A stretch of 64,000 nucleotides of DNA. Origin: Flavivirga aquimarina (lineage in GTDB: Bacteria; Bacteroidota; Bacteroidia; Flavobacteriales; Flavobacteriaceae). The position numbers were made by a program, and so were the translations under genes. The DNA lies in NCBI RefSeq assembly GCF_030540835.1, contig NZ_JAUOEK010000142.1, positions 62,001 through 126,000 on the forward strand, in the 5' to 3' direction. Numbering within the stretch: position 1 is the stretch's first letter; each line of letters opens with the position of its first letter. The notes beneath the pieces are model-generated. The model was not told the origin of the DNA, searched no databases, and saw only the letters and a list, made by a program, of their open reading frames with translations. Below are positions 46,182 to 54,970 of this stretch, piece by piece.

Positions 46182-47243
46182 ATGCATGATAAATTAACAA
46201 AGAAAAAAGGGTATGGTTCTTTTTTTTCTAATGTAAATTATGAATCAGAAGTTTTCAGTAATTCGAAAAATAGTTTCAAGCCAGTTAATAGAAAACTGTT
46301 TTATTCAGGGAGACATGCCATAAAGTATATTATTGAAACAATTAAATTAAACACTAAAATAAATACGTTTTGGATTCCAGAATACTATTGTCAACACGTT
46401 ACATCCTGGTTAAGAAAAAACTATAAAAACATTGAGACTTATCGAGTAAATCCTTTAGATAAGTCCCATATTATAAAGCCAGATAATTTTGTTAGTGAAA
46501 ACGATGTTGTTTTGATTAATAATTTTTGGGGGATTTCGCATTGCTTTTTAGAAACAAGTAAAAAGAACGTTTTTATTATTGAAGATCATTCGCATGGTTG
46601 GTTAAGTAAATCGTGTGTTGATAGTAATGCCGATTTTTGTTTTGCTTCATTGAGAAAATCAGTACCCGTACCTCTTGCTGGTATAGCGTGGATACCGAAC
46701 GGAGAAAAATTACCGGAGATAGATTTAAAACCCTCTGCTTTTTTTAGTGAAATCTGGAATAACATTATTTTGGGAATGAAGAAAAAGCAAGAGTTTGAAG
46801 AAAGTATATCAATTAATGAAAATTTAAAAAATGATTTTTTGCAACTTGTTTATAATGCAGAAAATATGATGCATAGTAATTATGATTTAGTTAAAATAGA
46901 TAGAAAACATGAAAAATTAATAGAATTATACTTAAACAATGATTATTTAAGCTTCAAAGAAAGAAACTTTGAAATAATGGTTGATCTATTAAAAGACAAC
47001 AGTGTTTTTGAACTTGTTGATCGTAAATCAACCCCTTTTGGGTTAACTTTACATTTTAAAAGTTTTGACAAACTAAATCATTTTAAAAACTATTTAATTT
47101 CAAAAGATATATATCCCTCTTTACTATGGCCGGAAAACAAATCTGGCTATGGGTATTTTATTAATATTCATATTGATTACAGGTACACTGATGAAGACAT
47201 TAAGTTTATAACCGGCATTATAAATAATTACACCGATAGATAG
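46182..47243 (+). CDS. PLP-dependent aminotransferase-like protein, unusual DegT-related group
   Basis: This protein has 353 residues from the ATG at 46182; an in-frame TTG at 46164 is less likely. It shows YSGRHAIKYII, WIPEYYCQHVTSWL, IIEDHSHGW (134-140, Asp135 in the cofactor-nitrogen position) and FASLRKSVPVPLAGIAW with Lys159 as the probable Schiff-base residue. The layout matches the fold-type I sugar aminotransferases, but the sequence is far from the two clear DegT enzymes in this window. It could aminate another sugar or act on the group handled by the adenylation/carrier pair. It begins a plus-strand block and shares a short divergent gap with the formyltransferase. Confidence 0.65.
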   Translation: MHDKLTKKKGYGSFFSNVNYESEVFSNSKNSFKPVNRKLFYSGRHAIKYIIETIKLNTKINTFWIPEYYCQHVTSWLRKNYKNIETYRVNPLDKSHIIKPDNFVSENDVVLINNFWGISHCFLETSKKNVFIIEDHSHGWLSKSCVDSNADFCFASLRKSVPVPLAGIAWIPNGEKLPEIDLKPSAFFSEIWNNIILGMKKKQEFEESISINENLKNDFLQLVYNAENMMHSNYDLVKIDRKHEKLIELYLNNDYLSFKERNFEIMVDLLKDNSVFELVDRKSTPFGLTLHFKSFDKLNHFKNYLISKDIYPSLLWPENKSGYGYFINIHIDYRYTDEDIKFITGIINNYTDR

Positions 47244-47349
47244 TAAAAATTAACATTTGTTTTATAATCACTTTAGCTTTTCCAAAAAACAAATTATCGA
47301 TTAAATAGTAATATAAACGTATTTTCTTTAAAGGCGCATAATAATGACA

Positions 47350-47357
47350 TATTTTTG
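47350..47357 (+). promoter_or_regulatory. Predicted -7 element TATTTTTG
   Basis: TATTTTTG matches TAnnTTTG and lies 16 bp before the first sugar-transferase ATG, inside a 130-bp gap. I did not find a well-spaced TTG upstream. It would start transcription of the PglC/PglC/PglD-fusion block. Confidence 0.35.
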
Positions 47358-47373
47358 AGATCAACTAAGAAGC

Positions 47374-47994
47374 ATGTACAAAAAATTGTTTAAAAGAATA
47401 ATTGATGTGTTTTTGGCCTCAACAGGTTTATTAATCTTATCCCCTCTATTTTTCATTATCAGTTTTATCCTTTTATTTACAAATAAAGGGAGGCCTTTCT
47501 TTTTTCAAAGTCGCCCTGGTAAAAATGAAGAGGTATTTAAGATAATTAAATTTAAATCTATGTCTGACAAAAAAGATGCTAACAATGAATTATTACCAGA
47601 TGACCAAAGAGTTACTTTATTTGGCAATTTTATAAGAAAGTATTCTTTAGACGAAATTCCACAACTAATAAACATATTAGTCGGTCACATGAGTTTAGTT
47701 GGGCCTAGACCATTAAGAGTAAAATATTTACCTTTTTACACTGAGGCTGAAAGAATAAGACACTCAGTTAAGCCGGGTGTGACTGGTTTAGCTCAAATAT
47801 CTGGCAGAAACTCCCTAAATTGGGATGACAAACTAGCCCTTGATATTGAATATGTTGAAAAAATGAGTTTTTATTTAGATGTCAAGATTTTTTTTAAAAC
47901 TATTTTAAAGGTTATTAAAGGGTCAGACACAAATTTAAGTGAAGGTATAATTGATTTAGACGATTATAGAAACATAAAAAGGCAAAATGTATAA
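47374..47994 (+). CDS. Initiating sugar-phosphate transferase, PglC-like, copy 1
   Basis: At 206 residues this is the small monotopic phosphoglycosyl transferase form. It has an N-terminal re-entrant hydrophobic helix (about 10-35), then PFFFQSRPGKNEEVFKIIKFKSM, the catalytic Asp93-Glu94 in KYSLDEIPQLIN, and VGPRPL and KPGVTGLAQISGRN. It transfers a sugar-1-phosphate from a UDP-sugar to undecaprenyl phosphate, starting repeat-unit synthesis. Length and motif position agree with PglC, which uses UDP-diacetyl-bacillosamine. The second copy overlaps it by 8 bp. Confidence 0.92.
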   Translation: MYKKLFKRIIDVFLASTGLLILSPLFFIISFILLFTNKGRPFFFQSRPGKNEEVFKIIKFKSMSDKKDANNELLPDDQRVTLFGNFIRKYSLDEIPQLINILVGHMSLVGPRPLRVKYLPFYTEAERIRHSVKPGVTGLAQISGRNSLNWDDKLALDIEYVEKMSFYLDVKIFFKTILKVIKGSDTNLSEGIIDLDDYRNIKRQNV

Positions 47995-48595
47995 AATACT
48001 AAAAAGATTTTTCGACTTAATATTGGCAATAATTGCATTTTTACTCCTATCCCCTATTTTTTTAATTATTCTATTATGCTTACTTTTTGTTAATAGAGGC
48101 AAACCTTTCTTTTTTCAAGAACGACCTGGAAAAAACGAAAAGCTATTTAAAATAGTCAAGTTTAAAACCATGAGGGATTTAGATCCCAATGCTCCAAAAG
48201 ATGTACATAACTTAAAGCGAGTAACCAAAATTGGGCATTTTATAAGAAAATATTCTTTTGATGAGATTCCTCAATTAATAAACGTAATTAAAGGAGATAT
48301 GAGTATTGTTGGACCAAGACCATTACTTGTACACTATTTACCTTTATACAATGACTTTCAAAAACAAAGACATTACCTAAGACCTGGGATTACTGGTTGG
48401 GCTCAAGTTAAAGGGCGTAACGCTATATCATGGGAAAAGAAGTTTAGCTTAGATGTTTGGTATGTAAACAACCAATCTTTCATACTAGATTTTAAAATTA
48501 TACTTCTAACTATAAAACGTATAATTATACCTCAGGACATAAACAGCAGTGACGGTGTTAATATGCCTGAATTTACAGGAACAAAAAATGAATAG
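47987..48595 (+). CDS. Initiating sugar-phosphate transferase, PglC-like, copy 2
   Basis: This 202-residue paralogue of the preceding gene has the same layout: re-entrant N-terminal helix, PFFFQERPGKNEKLFKIVKFKTM, Asp92-Glu93 in KYSFDEIPQLINV, VGPRPLLVHYLP and RPGITGWAQVKGRN. All catalytic motifs are intact, so it does not look like a decaying duplicate. The two genes overlap by 8 bp and the fusion protein downstream overlaps this one by 8 bp, so all three are translationally coupled. Two different first sugars, or a bifurcated pathway, are possible. Confidence 0.92.
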   Translation: MYKILKRFFDLILAIIAFLLLSPIFLIILLCLLFVNRGKPFFFQERPGKNEKLFKIVKFKTMRDLDPNAPKDVHNLKRVTKIGHFIRKYSFDEIPQLINVIKGDMSIVGPRPLLVHYLPLYNDFQKQRHYLRPGITGWAQVKGRNAISWEKKFSLDVWYVNNQSFILDFKIILLTIKRIIIPQDINSSDGVNMPEFTGTKNE

Positions 48596-51371
48596 AGTAT
48601 TAGTTATTGGAGCGTCTGGGCATGCCAAAGTAATAATTGACATCATAAAAAAACAAGCCGAATATGAAATATTAGGCTTGATAGATTCTTATAAAAAGAA
48701 AGGAACTATAATTGGCGGACACAAGGTTTTGGGTACGGAAAATGACTTATCAAAAATAATTGAGGCTAATAATATTTACGGTGGTATAATCGCTATCGGG
48801 GATAATTGGACAAGAAAGAAATTATATAAAGAAATAGCATTTACATTAACAAATTTTAAATTCATTACAGTTATACACCCGGATGCAATTATTGGTGAAA
48901 ATGTAACGCTTGGAGAAGGCACCGCTGTAATGGCTGGAGTAGTAATAAATAGTGATGCTACAATAGGAAAGCAATGTATAATCAATACTAAAAGCTCTAT
49001 TGGTCATGATGTTACTTTAAAAGATTTTTGTAGTATCGCTCCCGGAGTAACGATTGGCGGGGAAGTTGTTATAGGCAAATGCTCTGCTATATCATTAGGC
49101 GCAAATATCATTGAATGCGTTAAGGTTGGGAAACATTCTGTAATAGGTGCAGGCGCTTTAGTTAATACAAACATAAGTAACTGTAAAACAGCCTTTGGAG
49201 TTCCTGCAAAAGAAATTAAAGATAGAAAAAAAGACGATAAATATTTAGGTATGCTTAATACAGTAAAAACATCTACTTATAAAATTGAACTACATACTAT
49301 TTCTAAAGAAGCAGATGTAAATAAGTATAATGCTATTTTAAGAGGGTTTAAAAGTTTTAGTTCATTTTATTCTTTACAATATTGTAATTACAAAGATAAT
49401 AGCAAATTGAGTTATTTTATATTACGAAGAAACGATGAGGTGAAAATTTTAATGCCCATTTACTTAAATAATCTCAAAATCAATGAATTAGAAGATATTC
49501 AATTCTATGATGTTACATCACCCTACGGTTATAGCGGCCCTTTATATAACAATGCTAGTGATGAAGACATAAAAGCCTTTTGGAAAAAAGTTGACAAATG
49601 GTATAAAAAGAATAATGTTGTTACAGAGTTTATGCGGTTTAGTTTAAACGGTAATCACAAGCATTATTCTGGTCACTTAATTCCAAGTTTAAACAATGTA
49701 AAAGGAAAAATTCATTCCTTTGAAACAATTTGGAATAATTTAAAGCAAAAAGTAAGAAATAATTACAGGAAAGCAGAGAAGAATGATTTAAAAGCAAACA
49801 TTTATTCTGGTACTATTCCGGCAAAAATTATTAGTAGTTTTTATTTAATATATATAAAAACGATGCAACGCAACGCTGCGGCTAAAAATTATTTCTACCC
49901 TCTAGATTATTTTAAAAATTTAATTGAAAACAATCAAGACAAGGTTTTAATAGCTATTATTAATAAAAATGACATACCTGTTTCTGCCGAATTAATTATT
50001 ATTGACGGGGATACTTTATATTCCTATTTAGGAGGTACTCATGCCGAATATTTTGATTCCAGACCGAATGACTTCTTAAAAATTGAAGTTATGAAGTGGG
50101 CTGTCGAACATGAAAAAAAATACTATGTACTAGGAGGAGGCAGAAAAGATTTCGATGGTCTTTATCAATATAAAAAATCATTCTTCCCAAAAGACGATGA
50201 TGTCGTTTTTTATACTGGAAGAAAGGTTATCAACAAAAAAATATACAGTAATTTATTAAAGGAAATAAAAGTTAGTTATACTGATGTTAATTCACTGGTA
50301 AGTAATTCTAATGCATATTTCCCAATTTATAAGCAAGTGAGTAACAACAGTCGTTTAAATATAATAACATCTAAAGATGAATGGCAATCCGTTCTTAAAC
50401 TGGTTAAAAATTATGATTTCTATCATACATTCGATTATCATGATTTATCAAAAGAAAAAGACGAAAAAGCTATTTTAATTAAATATACAGAAGGTGATAT
50501 CTTGATAGGTTTGCCTTTAATCGTAAGAAAAATTGATAATTCAGACTATTATGATGCTACTTCAGTCTATGGATATTCAGGGCCCCTTCAAAAAAATGTA
50601 ACAGCATCATTTAACAATAGTAATTTCATTAAGGAATTAAATCAATATTTTAAAGGGGAAAACATTATTTCTGTTTTTTCCAGGCTAAATCCTTTTATTG
50701 AAAACCAATCAGAGATTCTTCAAAACTTAGGAGAAACAGCAAAACTAGGTAATATTGTTAATATAGACCTTACCTTACCCTTAGACGAACAACGCACCAT
50801 ATTCTCCAAAACCACAAAACGCTATTTAAATAAAGGTAGAAAATCCTTAAAGGTAGTTTGTAGCCAAGAAGAAAAAGATATTAAAGAGTTTATTAAATTG
50901 TATTATGAAAATATGGATAGGGTAAAAGCTAAACGTAATTACTATTTCCCAGAAGGGTACTTTAATAAATTTATTAATAGTAAAGACTTCAATACCGATG
51001 TTCTCTTTGCAGTTGAAATTGAAACGAATAAAATTATTTCTGCTGCGATGATGGTAAAAACCAATAATATTATACAATATCATATCTCGGGAACTAAAAA
51101 TGAGTTTCTAGCTATCTCACCAATTCGCTTATTAATAGATGAAATGCGCATTAGAAGTACAGAAGAAAAATACACATTCTTTAATTTAGGAGGTGGTTTA
51201 GGTAATGAAGAAGATGAGCTTTTTAGATTTAAATCTTCCTTTTCTAAAGACTTCAAATCATTCAAAGTATGGAAATACATCAGTAATCATGATGTTTATA
51301 ACGAATTATCGAGCAACAATAAAGAATTAGGAGAGGTAGATTTCTTCCCTCTTTACAGGTATCAGGAATAA
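48588..51371 (+). CDS. PglD-like sugar N-acetyltransferase fused to two GNAT/FemAB-like domains
   Basis: This protein has 927 residues from the ATG at 48588 (MNRVLVIGASGHAKV); an in-frame extension upstream lies inside the PglC-like gene. Residues 1-212 are a complete PglD-type acetyltransferase: nucleotide-sugar domain with GASGHAKV, left-handed beta-helix repeats, the catalytic His140 in KSSIGHDV, and TAFGVPAKEI. Residues about 230-580 and 595-925 are two related GNAT/BioF2-like domains. They repeat SPYGYSGPL (311-319) and SVYGYSGPL (659-667), and LGGGRKDFDGLYQYKKSFF (515-533) and LGGG...LFRFKSSF. The first part would N-acetylate UDP-4-amino-sugar. The two others probably acylate a further amine. 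The reading frame is continuous. Confidence 0.88.
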   Translation: MNRVLVIGASGHAKVIIDIIKKQAEYEILGLIDSYKKKGTIIGGHKVLGTENDLSKIIEANNIYGGIIAIGDNWTRKKLYKEIAFTLTNFKFITVIHPDAIIGENVTLGEGTAVMAGVVINSDATIGKQCIINTKSSIGHDVTLKDFCSIAPGVTIGGEVVIGKCSAISLGANIIECVKVGKHSVIGAGALVNTNISNCKTAFGVPAKEIKDRKKDDKYLGMLNTVKTSTYKIELHTISKEADVNKYNAILRGFKSFSSFYSLQYCNYKDNSKLSYFILRRNDEVKILMPIYLNNLKINELEDIQFYDVTSPYGYSGPLYNNASDEDIKAFWKKVDKWYKKNNVVTEFMRFSLNGNHKHYSGHLIPSLNNVKGKIHSFETIWNNLKQKVRNNYRKAEKNDLKANIYSGTIPAKIISSFYLIYIKTMQRNAAAKNYFYPLDYFKNLIENNQDKVLIAIINKNDIPVSAELIIIDGDTLYSYLGGTHAEYFDSRPNDFLKIEVMKWAVEHEKKYYVLGGGRKDFDGLYQYKKSFFPKDDDVVFYTGRKVINKKIYSNLLKEIKVSYTDVNSLVSNSNAYFPIYKQVSNNSRLNIITSKDEWQSVLKLVKNYDFYHTFDYHDLSKEKDEKAILIKYTEGDILIGLPLIVRKIDNSDYYDATSVYGYSGPLQKNVTASFNNSNFIKELNQYFKGENIISVFSRLNPFIENQSEILQNLGETAKLGNIVNIDLTLPLDEQRTIFSKTTKRYLNKGRKSLKVVCSQEEKDIKEFIKLYYENMDRVKAKRNYYFPEGYFNKFINSKDFNTDVLFAVEIETNKIISAAMMVKTNNIIQYHISGTKNEFLAISPIRLLIDEMRIRSTEEKYTFFNLGGGLGNEEDELFRFKSSFSKDFKSFKVWKYISNHDVYNELSSNNKELGEVDFFPLYRYQE

Positions 51372-51380
51372 ATATTAATT

Positions 51381-52340
51381 TTAATTATTATGGTTCGATT
51401 TTATATAATCAACAATTATTGAAGCAACAATACTTCTTCCATAATTGTTCCAATGCTTATCATAAATCAGTGTAGTTGGTGTTTTTGACTTATTTAATGC
51501 TGTAAAAGTATCTAGGTATTTAAAATTATTATTTTCTAAATAATCTAAAAAAACTTGTGGCGTAATACTAGTATCTAAAAGAAATACAAACCGTTTTTTG
51601 TCAAATCCATAAATATCAACCAAACTTTTAAAGTTTTCAATATAGTCAAAGTGTTTTGCTTCAATAACTTTTTGACTTAAAGTTTCTTTTGGGACATCTA
51701 CTTGTTGTTTACCAAAAGACATCAATCGTTTTGCTACCCCTCTTAACGGATCTAAAGCCCCTATGTTTTGGACATAAACTAGTAATTTGATCTTACGAAC
51801 ATTTCTGTATAAAGGTGACTCTAAATGCATTCTTTCCTTTACAACACGGTATTCACCTCTAGTCAGATCGTTTTCAAATTTTAGCCCTAAAACAACATGA
51901 TCTATTAAATCGAATTGGCTCTTATAAGCAGATATTAAATGCAATTGGTCTGCCAGATCGTATCCGGCATAACCATATTCGTATACCTCTATCTTATTTA
52001 ATTTATTCTCAATTTTTTTACCAATTGAGTTATAATAGTTTTGATGAAACCCTTCAATAAAAGAATCACCTACCAACGCAATTTCTATTTTCTCTTTAGA
52101 AGGCGTAAACTCTCTGTATGAATTATACCCTGAATTGTTTATATAAAATTTAGAAAAGTTTTGACGTCGGTTTCCAGTTACAGAATATCCTTCTTGATTA
52201 GGAACCCATTTTTCAACTTTATACTCATCAATAAACCTTGCTGGGCTATCTTTTGCTAAATGTAAAATACGCACGATAACCTCTAATAAGATTAAGATCA
52301 AAATAATATATAAAACGGTTTTTAAAAATATTCTTTTCAT
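51381..52340 (-). CDS. Membrane-anchored SGNH/GDSL-like partner of MBOAT copy 4
   Basis: This 319-residue protein has an N-terminal membrane helix (about 7-24) and an extracytoplasmic SGNH-type domain with a classical nucleophile motif ALVGDSFIEGFH and a C-terminal YDKHWNNYG containing the D-x-x-H pair. Only 5 bp separate it from the upstream MBOAT gene on the same strand. It is distinct from the three other SGNH-like partners and looks more like a conventional SGNH hydrolase, so esterase activity is possible. It converges on the PglD fusion gene with 9 bp between stops. Confidence 0.82.
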   Translation of the reverse strand: MKRIFLKTVLYIILILILLEVIVRILHLAKDSPARFIDEYKVEKWVPNQEGYSVTGNRRQNFSKFYINNSGYNSYREFTPSKEKIEIALVGDSFIEGFHQNYYNSIGKKIENKLNKIEVYEYGYAGYDLADQLHLISAYKSQFDLIDHVVLGLKFENDLTRGEYRVVKERMHLESPLYRNVRKIKLLVYVQNIGALDPLRGVAKRLMSFGKQQVDVPKETLSQKVIEAKHFDYIENFKSLVDIYGFDKKRFVFLLDTSITPQVFLDYLENNNFKYLDTFTALNKSKTPTTLIYDKHWNNYGRSIVASIIVDYIKSNHNN

Positions 52341-52345
52341 CCCGG

Positions 52346-53797
52346 TTAAAATTGAAAGTAAATAAATGATCTATCAATATTGCTATCATAAAATAATAGC
52401 ATTCCTAAAATCACTATGGTATAAGCAATGAATCTAACTATTTTAGATTTGAACTTAAACGGTGAGCGTTCATCTTTTCTAATACGGTACTCATACAAAA
52501 CAAAAAGAGCTATAAGTACATAGTAATCAATCATTCTGTACCCCACAGGGTGATCATACACTTCATATGTAAAATTAGAGCATATTCCTTTTATAAATGC
52601 AAATGCATCAGTAATGGATTCCGATCTAAAGAATATCCTTGAAAAAGTAACTATGGAAAACGTAAGCAGCACCTGCCCTATTTCAACCAAAGAAGGAAAA
52701 AATGAGTTCTCCCCTACAACACTGTTTTTATAGATCGTATTTCTTCCCATTAAAAACACCGGGATATATGCCAAGGCATGAAAAGCTCCCCAAAAAATAA
52801 AGGTCCAGTTAGCACCATGCCAAAAACCACTTACTAAGAATATAATAATGATATTTCTAACAGATTTAAGTTTACCAACCCTAGAACCACCTAACGGAAT
52901 GTAAACATAATGCCTAAACCAAGTAGAAAGAGAAACATGCCAGCGTTGCCAGTATTCGGCAACATTCCTGGAAAAACTTGGAAACTTAAAATTAGATTTC
53001 AATTCTATACCAAATAATTTAGCGGTACCAATAGCAATATCAGAATAGCCACTAAAATCGCCATATACCTGGAAACTAAATAAAGTAACTCCTAATATAA
53101 GCGTTGATGCTGGGTATGTAGTATAATTAGCAAAAATATCATCTACAATTGGAGCCAAAGCATCCGCAATAACAACTTTTTTAAACAATCCCCATAATAT
53201 AAGTTTTAAGCCACCAACACATTGCTCGTAACTAAACTCTCTTTTATTAATTATCTGTGAAAGCAAATTAGAAGCTCTCTCTATGGGGCCAGCAACCAAC
53301 TGAGGAAAGAAACTTACAAAGGCAGCAAATGATAAGTAGTCTCTGGTTGGTTTTAATTTGTTATAATAAATATCAAAAGAATAAGACATGGTTTGAAACG
53401 TATAAAAAGAAATACCTACCGGAAGAATAACCTTTAACGTCCATGTACTCTTAATATCGTACCCTAACATAGAAAACATATCTATCCACGAGTCTACAAA
53501 GAAATTGTAGTATTTAAAAAATCCTAAAAGTCCGACGTTAAATATAACGCTAACCCATAGCCATAATTTTCGCTTTGAATGTTTGGTATATGAATCTATT
53601 TTGATCCCAACGAAATAGTCAACAGTAGTACTTAATAATATTAACGAAAGAAATCTCCAATCCCACCAACCATAAAACATATAGCTAGCTATAAGTAAGA
53701 AGACATTTTGAATTTTAACGCTCTTTTTAAAGAGGGACCAATAAAAAACAAAAACTATAAAAAGGAAAATGAAAAATTCTATAGAATTAAATACCAT
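52346..53797 (-). CDS. MBOAT family O-acyltransferase, copy 4
   Basis: This 483-residue polytopic acyltransferase is similar to copies 1 and 2: FYGWWDWRFLSLI, ILPVGISFYTFQTMSY, FFPQLVAGPIERASNLL, QVYGDFSGYSDIAIGTAKLFG, EYWQRWHVSLSTWFRHYVYIPLGGS and GFWHGANWTF, with both family histidines. It probably transfers an acyl group to an exported sugar together with the SGNH protein 5 bp downstream. The pair is transcribed toward the rest of the locus from a 278-bp divergent gap that also serves the cupin gene. The gap has a minus-strand TAATTTTG (complement of 53866-53873). Confidence 0.93.
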   Translation of the reverse strand: MVFNSIEFFIFLFIVFVFYWSLFKKSVKIQNVFLLIASYMFYGWWDWRFLSLILLSTTVDYFVGIKIDSYTKHSKRKLWLWVSVIFNVGLLGFFKYYNFFVDSWIDMFSMLGYDIKSTWTLKVILPVGISFYTFQTMSYSFDIYYNKLKPTRDYLSFAAFVSFFPQLVAGPIERASNLLSQIINKREFSYEQCVGGLKLILWGLFKKVVIADALAPIVDDIFANYTTYPASTLILGVTLFSFQVYGDFSGYSDIAIGTAKLFGIELKSNFKFPSFSRNVAEYWQRWHVSLSTWFRHYVYIPLGGSRVGKLKSVRNIIIIFLVSGFWHGANWTFIFWGAFHALAYIPVFLMGRNTIYKNSVVGENSFFPSLVEIGQVLLTFSIVTFSRIFFRSESITDAFAFIKGICSNFTYEVYDHPVGYRMIDYYVLIALFVLYEYRIRKDERSPFKFKSKIVRFIAYTIVILGMLLFYDSNIDRSFIYFQF

Positions 53798-54075
53798 GTA
53801 CTAACCAATTAAAATATGTTAATAGTCTAAATATCGTTAAATGTCCTACAACACATCTAGAATGTCAAAATTATTCTTTGAATTACATGATTACTATGCA
53901 AATAGCACAAAGTAATCTACAGATAATCTATTATTACTGCATTATTAGGTGGTATATCGAAATAATCGCCCCAATAATCTAATAATATAATATAAGTGAA
54001 TTAGCATTAAATATTTTGATAATTTTATCTAACAAAATAGCTTTTTAGTTACTCTTAACCATAAAATTACAGAAC

Positions 54076-54918
54076 ATGAATATAGTATCTGAGATCCTAG
54101 ACCAAAGTCAATCGGTTAAAGAAATAACCTCTATAGATGCCTCTTCCTTTAAAAAAGAGTATTTCAACAAGAAAAAACCTGTTATTATTAAAGGGTTAGC
54201 CTCAAAATGGGAGTCTACACAAAAATGGAACTTAGATTTTTTCCTGAACCTTAAAGATGATAAAGATGTATATTTATTATCAGACAATTTTATTCAAGAT
54301 GACAACAGATACAGAAAAGCTTCTTTTAAAGACTACATAAAACAATTAAAAGATGCTGAAAATAATAATAAAAGGTTTAAAGATTATTTAACAACATTAG
54401 ACATTTTTGAATACTATCCAGAGCTTAAAAGTCATATTGACTTCTCTTTTTTTGAAGCCCATACAAAAGTAAACGACATTACAGCTTGGATTGGACCTGC
54501 CAACACCATATCTGGTTTTCATGCAGATACAGCCAATAATGTATATGCCCAAATAAAAGGAAAAAAAATGTTTATAATTTGCTCAACAAAGTTTAATAAA
54601 ACGATGTATCCAAGTAGTAAGCATATTTATGGAGCTGTAGCCAGTGATGTCGATATTAACAATTTTGATAAAGACAAATTCCCTGAATTTATGAATAATG
54701 ACTTTCAAACTGTAATTCTGGAGCCAGGTGACGTATTATTTGTACCTCAAAACTGGTGGCATTATGTACAATCACTTGATCCTTCAATAAGCATCAGCAA
54801 TTTTGGATATACCAAATTTGAAGTTTATAGTTTAAAATTTAAAGAAAGAATTATACAATCCTTACATAAAAGAGGTTATTATAAAGTAAATAACTGTTTT
54901 TGTTGCGAAAAGAAATAG
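54076..54918 (+). CDS. JmjC/Cupin_8-like protein, probable Fe(II)/2-oxoglutarate hydroxylase
   Basis: This 280-residue cupin has the iron facial triad His149-x-Asp151 in SGFHADTANN and His229 in QNWWHYVQ. The typical N-terminal KKPVIIKGLASKW and ILEPGDVLFVPQNWW of the Cupin_8/JmjC-like family are both present. Such proteins hydroxylate amino-acid side chains or small molecules. The last residues CFCCEKK are cysteine-rich. It is isolated between the MBOAT pair and housekeeping genes and is followed by a strong terminator, so it is monocistronic. A link with the polysaccharide locus is not shown. Confidence 0.86.
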   Translation: MNIVSEILDQSQSVKEITSIDASSFKKEYFNKKKPVIIKGLASKWESTQKWNLDFFLNLKDDKDVYLLSDNFIQDDNRYRKASFKDYIKQLKDAENNNKRFKDYLTTLDIFEYYPELKSHIDFSFFEAHTKVNDITAWIGPANTISGFHADTANNVYAQIKGKKMFIICSTKFNKTMYPSSKHIYGAVASDVDINNFDKDKFPEFMNNDFQTVILEPGDVLFVPQNWWHYVQSLDPSISISNFGYTKFEVYSLKFKERIIQSLHKRGYYKVNNCFCCEKK

Positions 54919-54921
54919 CAT

Positions 54922-54951
54922 AAAAAAAGCCCCACTTAGAGGGCTTTTTTA
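54922..54951. terminator. Bidirectional intrinsic terminator
   Basis: AAAAAAGCCC (54923-54932) and GGGCTTTTTT (54941-54950) form a perfect 10-bp stem around an 8-base loop, with T runs on either strand. It ends the cupin gene (stop at 54918) and the converging Lrp-type regulator gene (stop at 54971). Confidence 0.87.
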
Positions 54952-54970
54952 TATTAATTATACACCTATT

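Noticed and set aside
46182-47243. Degenerate, non-catalytic aminotransferase
   Set aside because: Closer reading shows the Asp135 and Lys159 positions typical of PLP enzymes, so loss of activity is not supported.
48588-51371. Possible assembly or frameshift artefact joining three genes
   Set aside because: The frame is continuous, domain borders have linker-like sequence, and codon use is uniform; no internal stop was seen.
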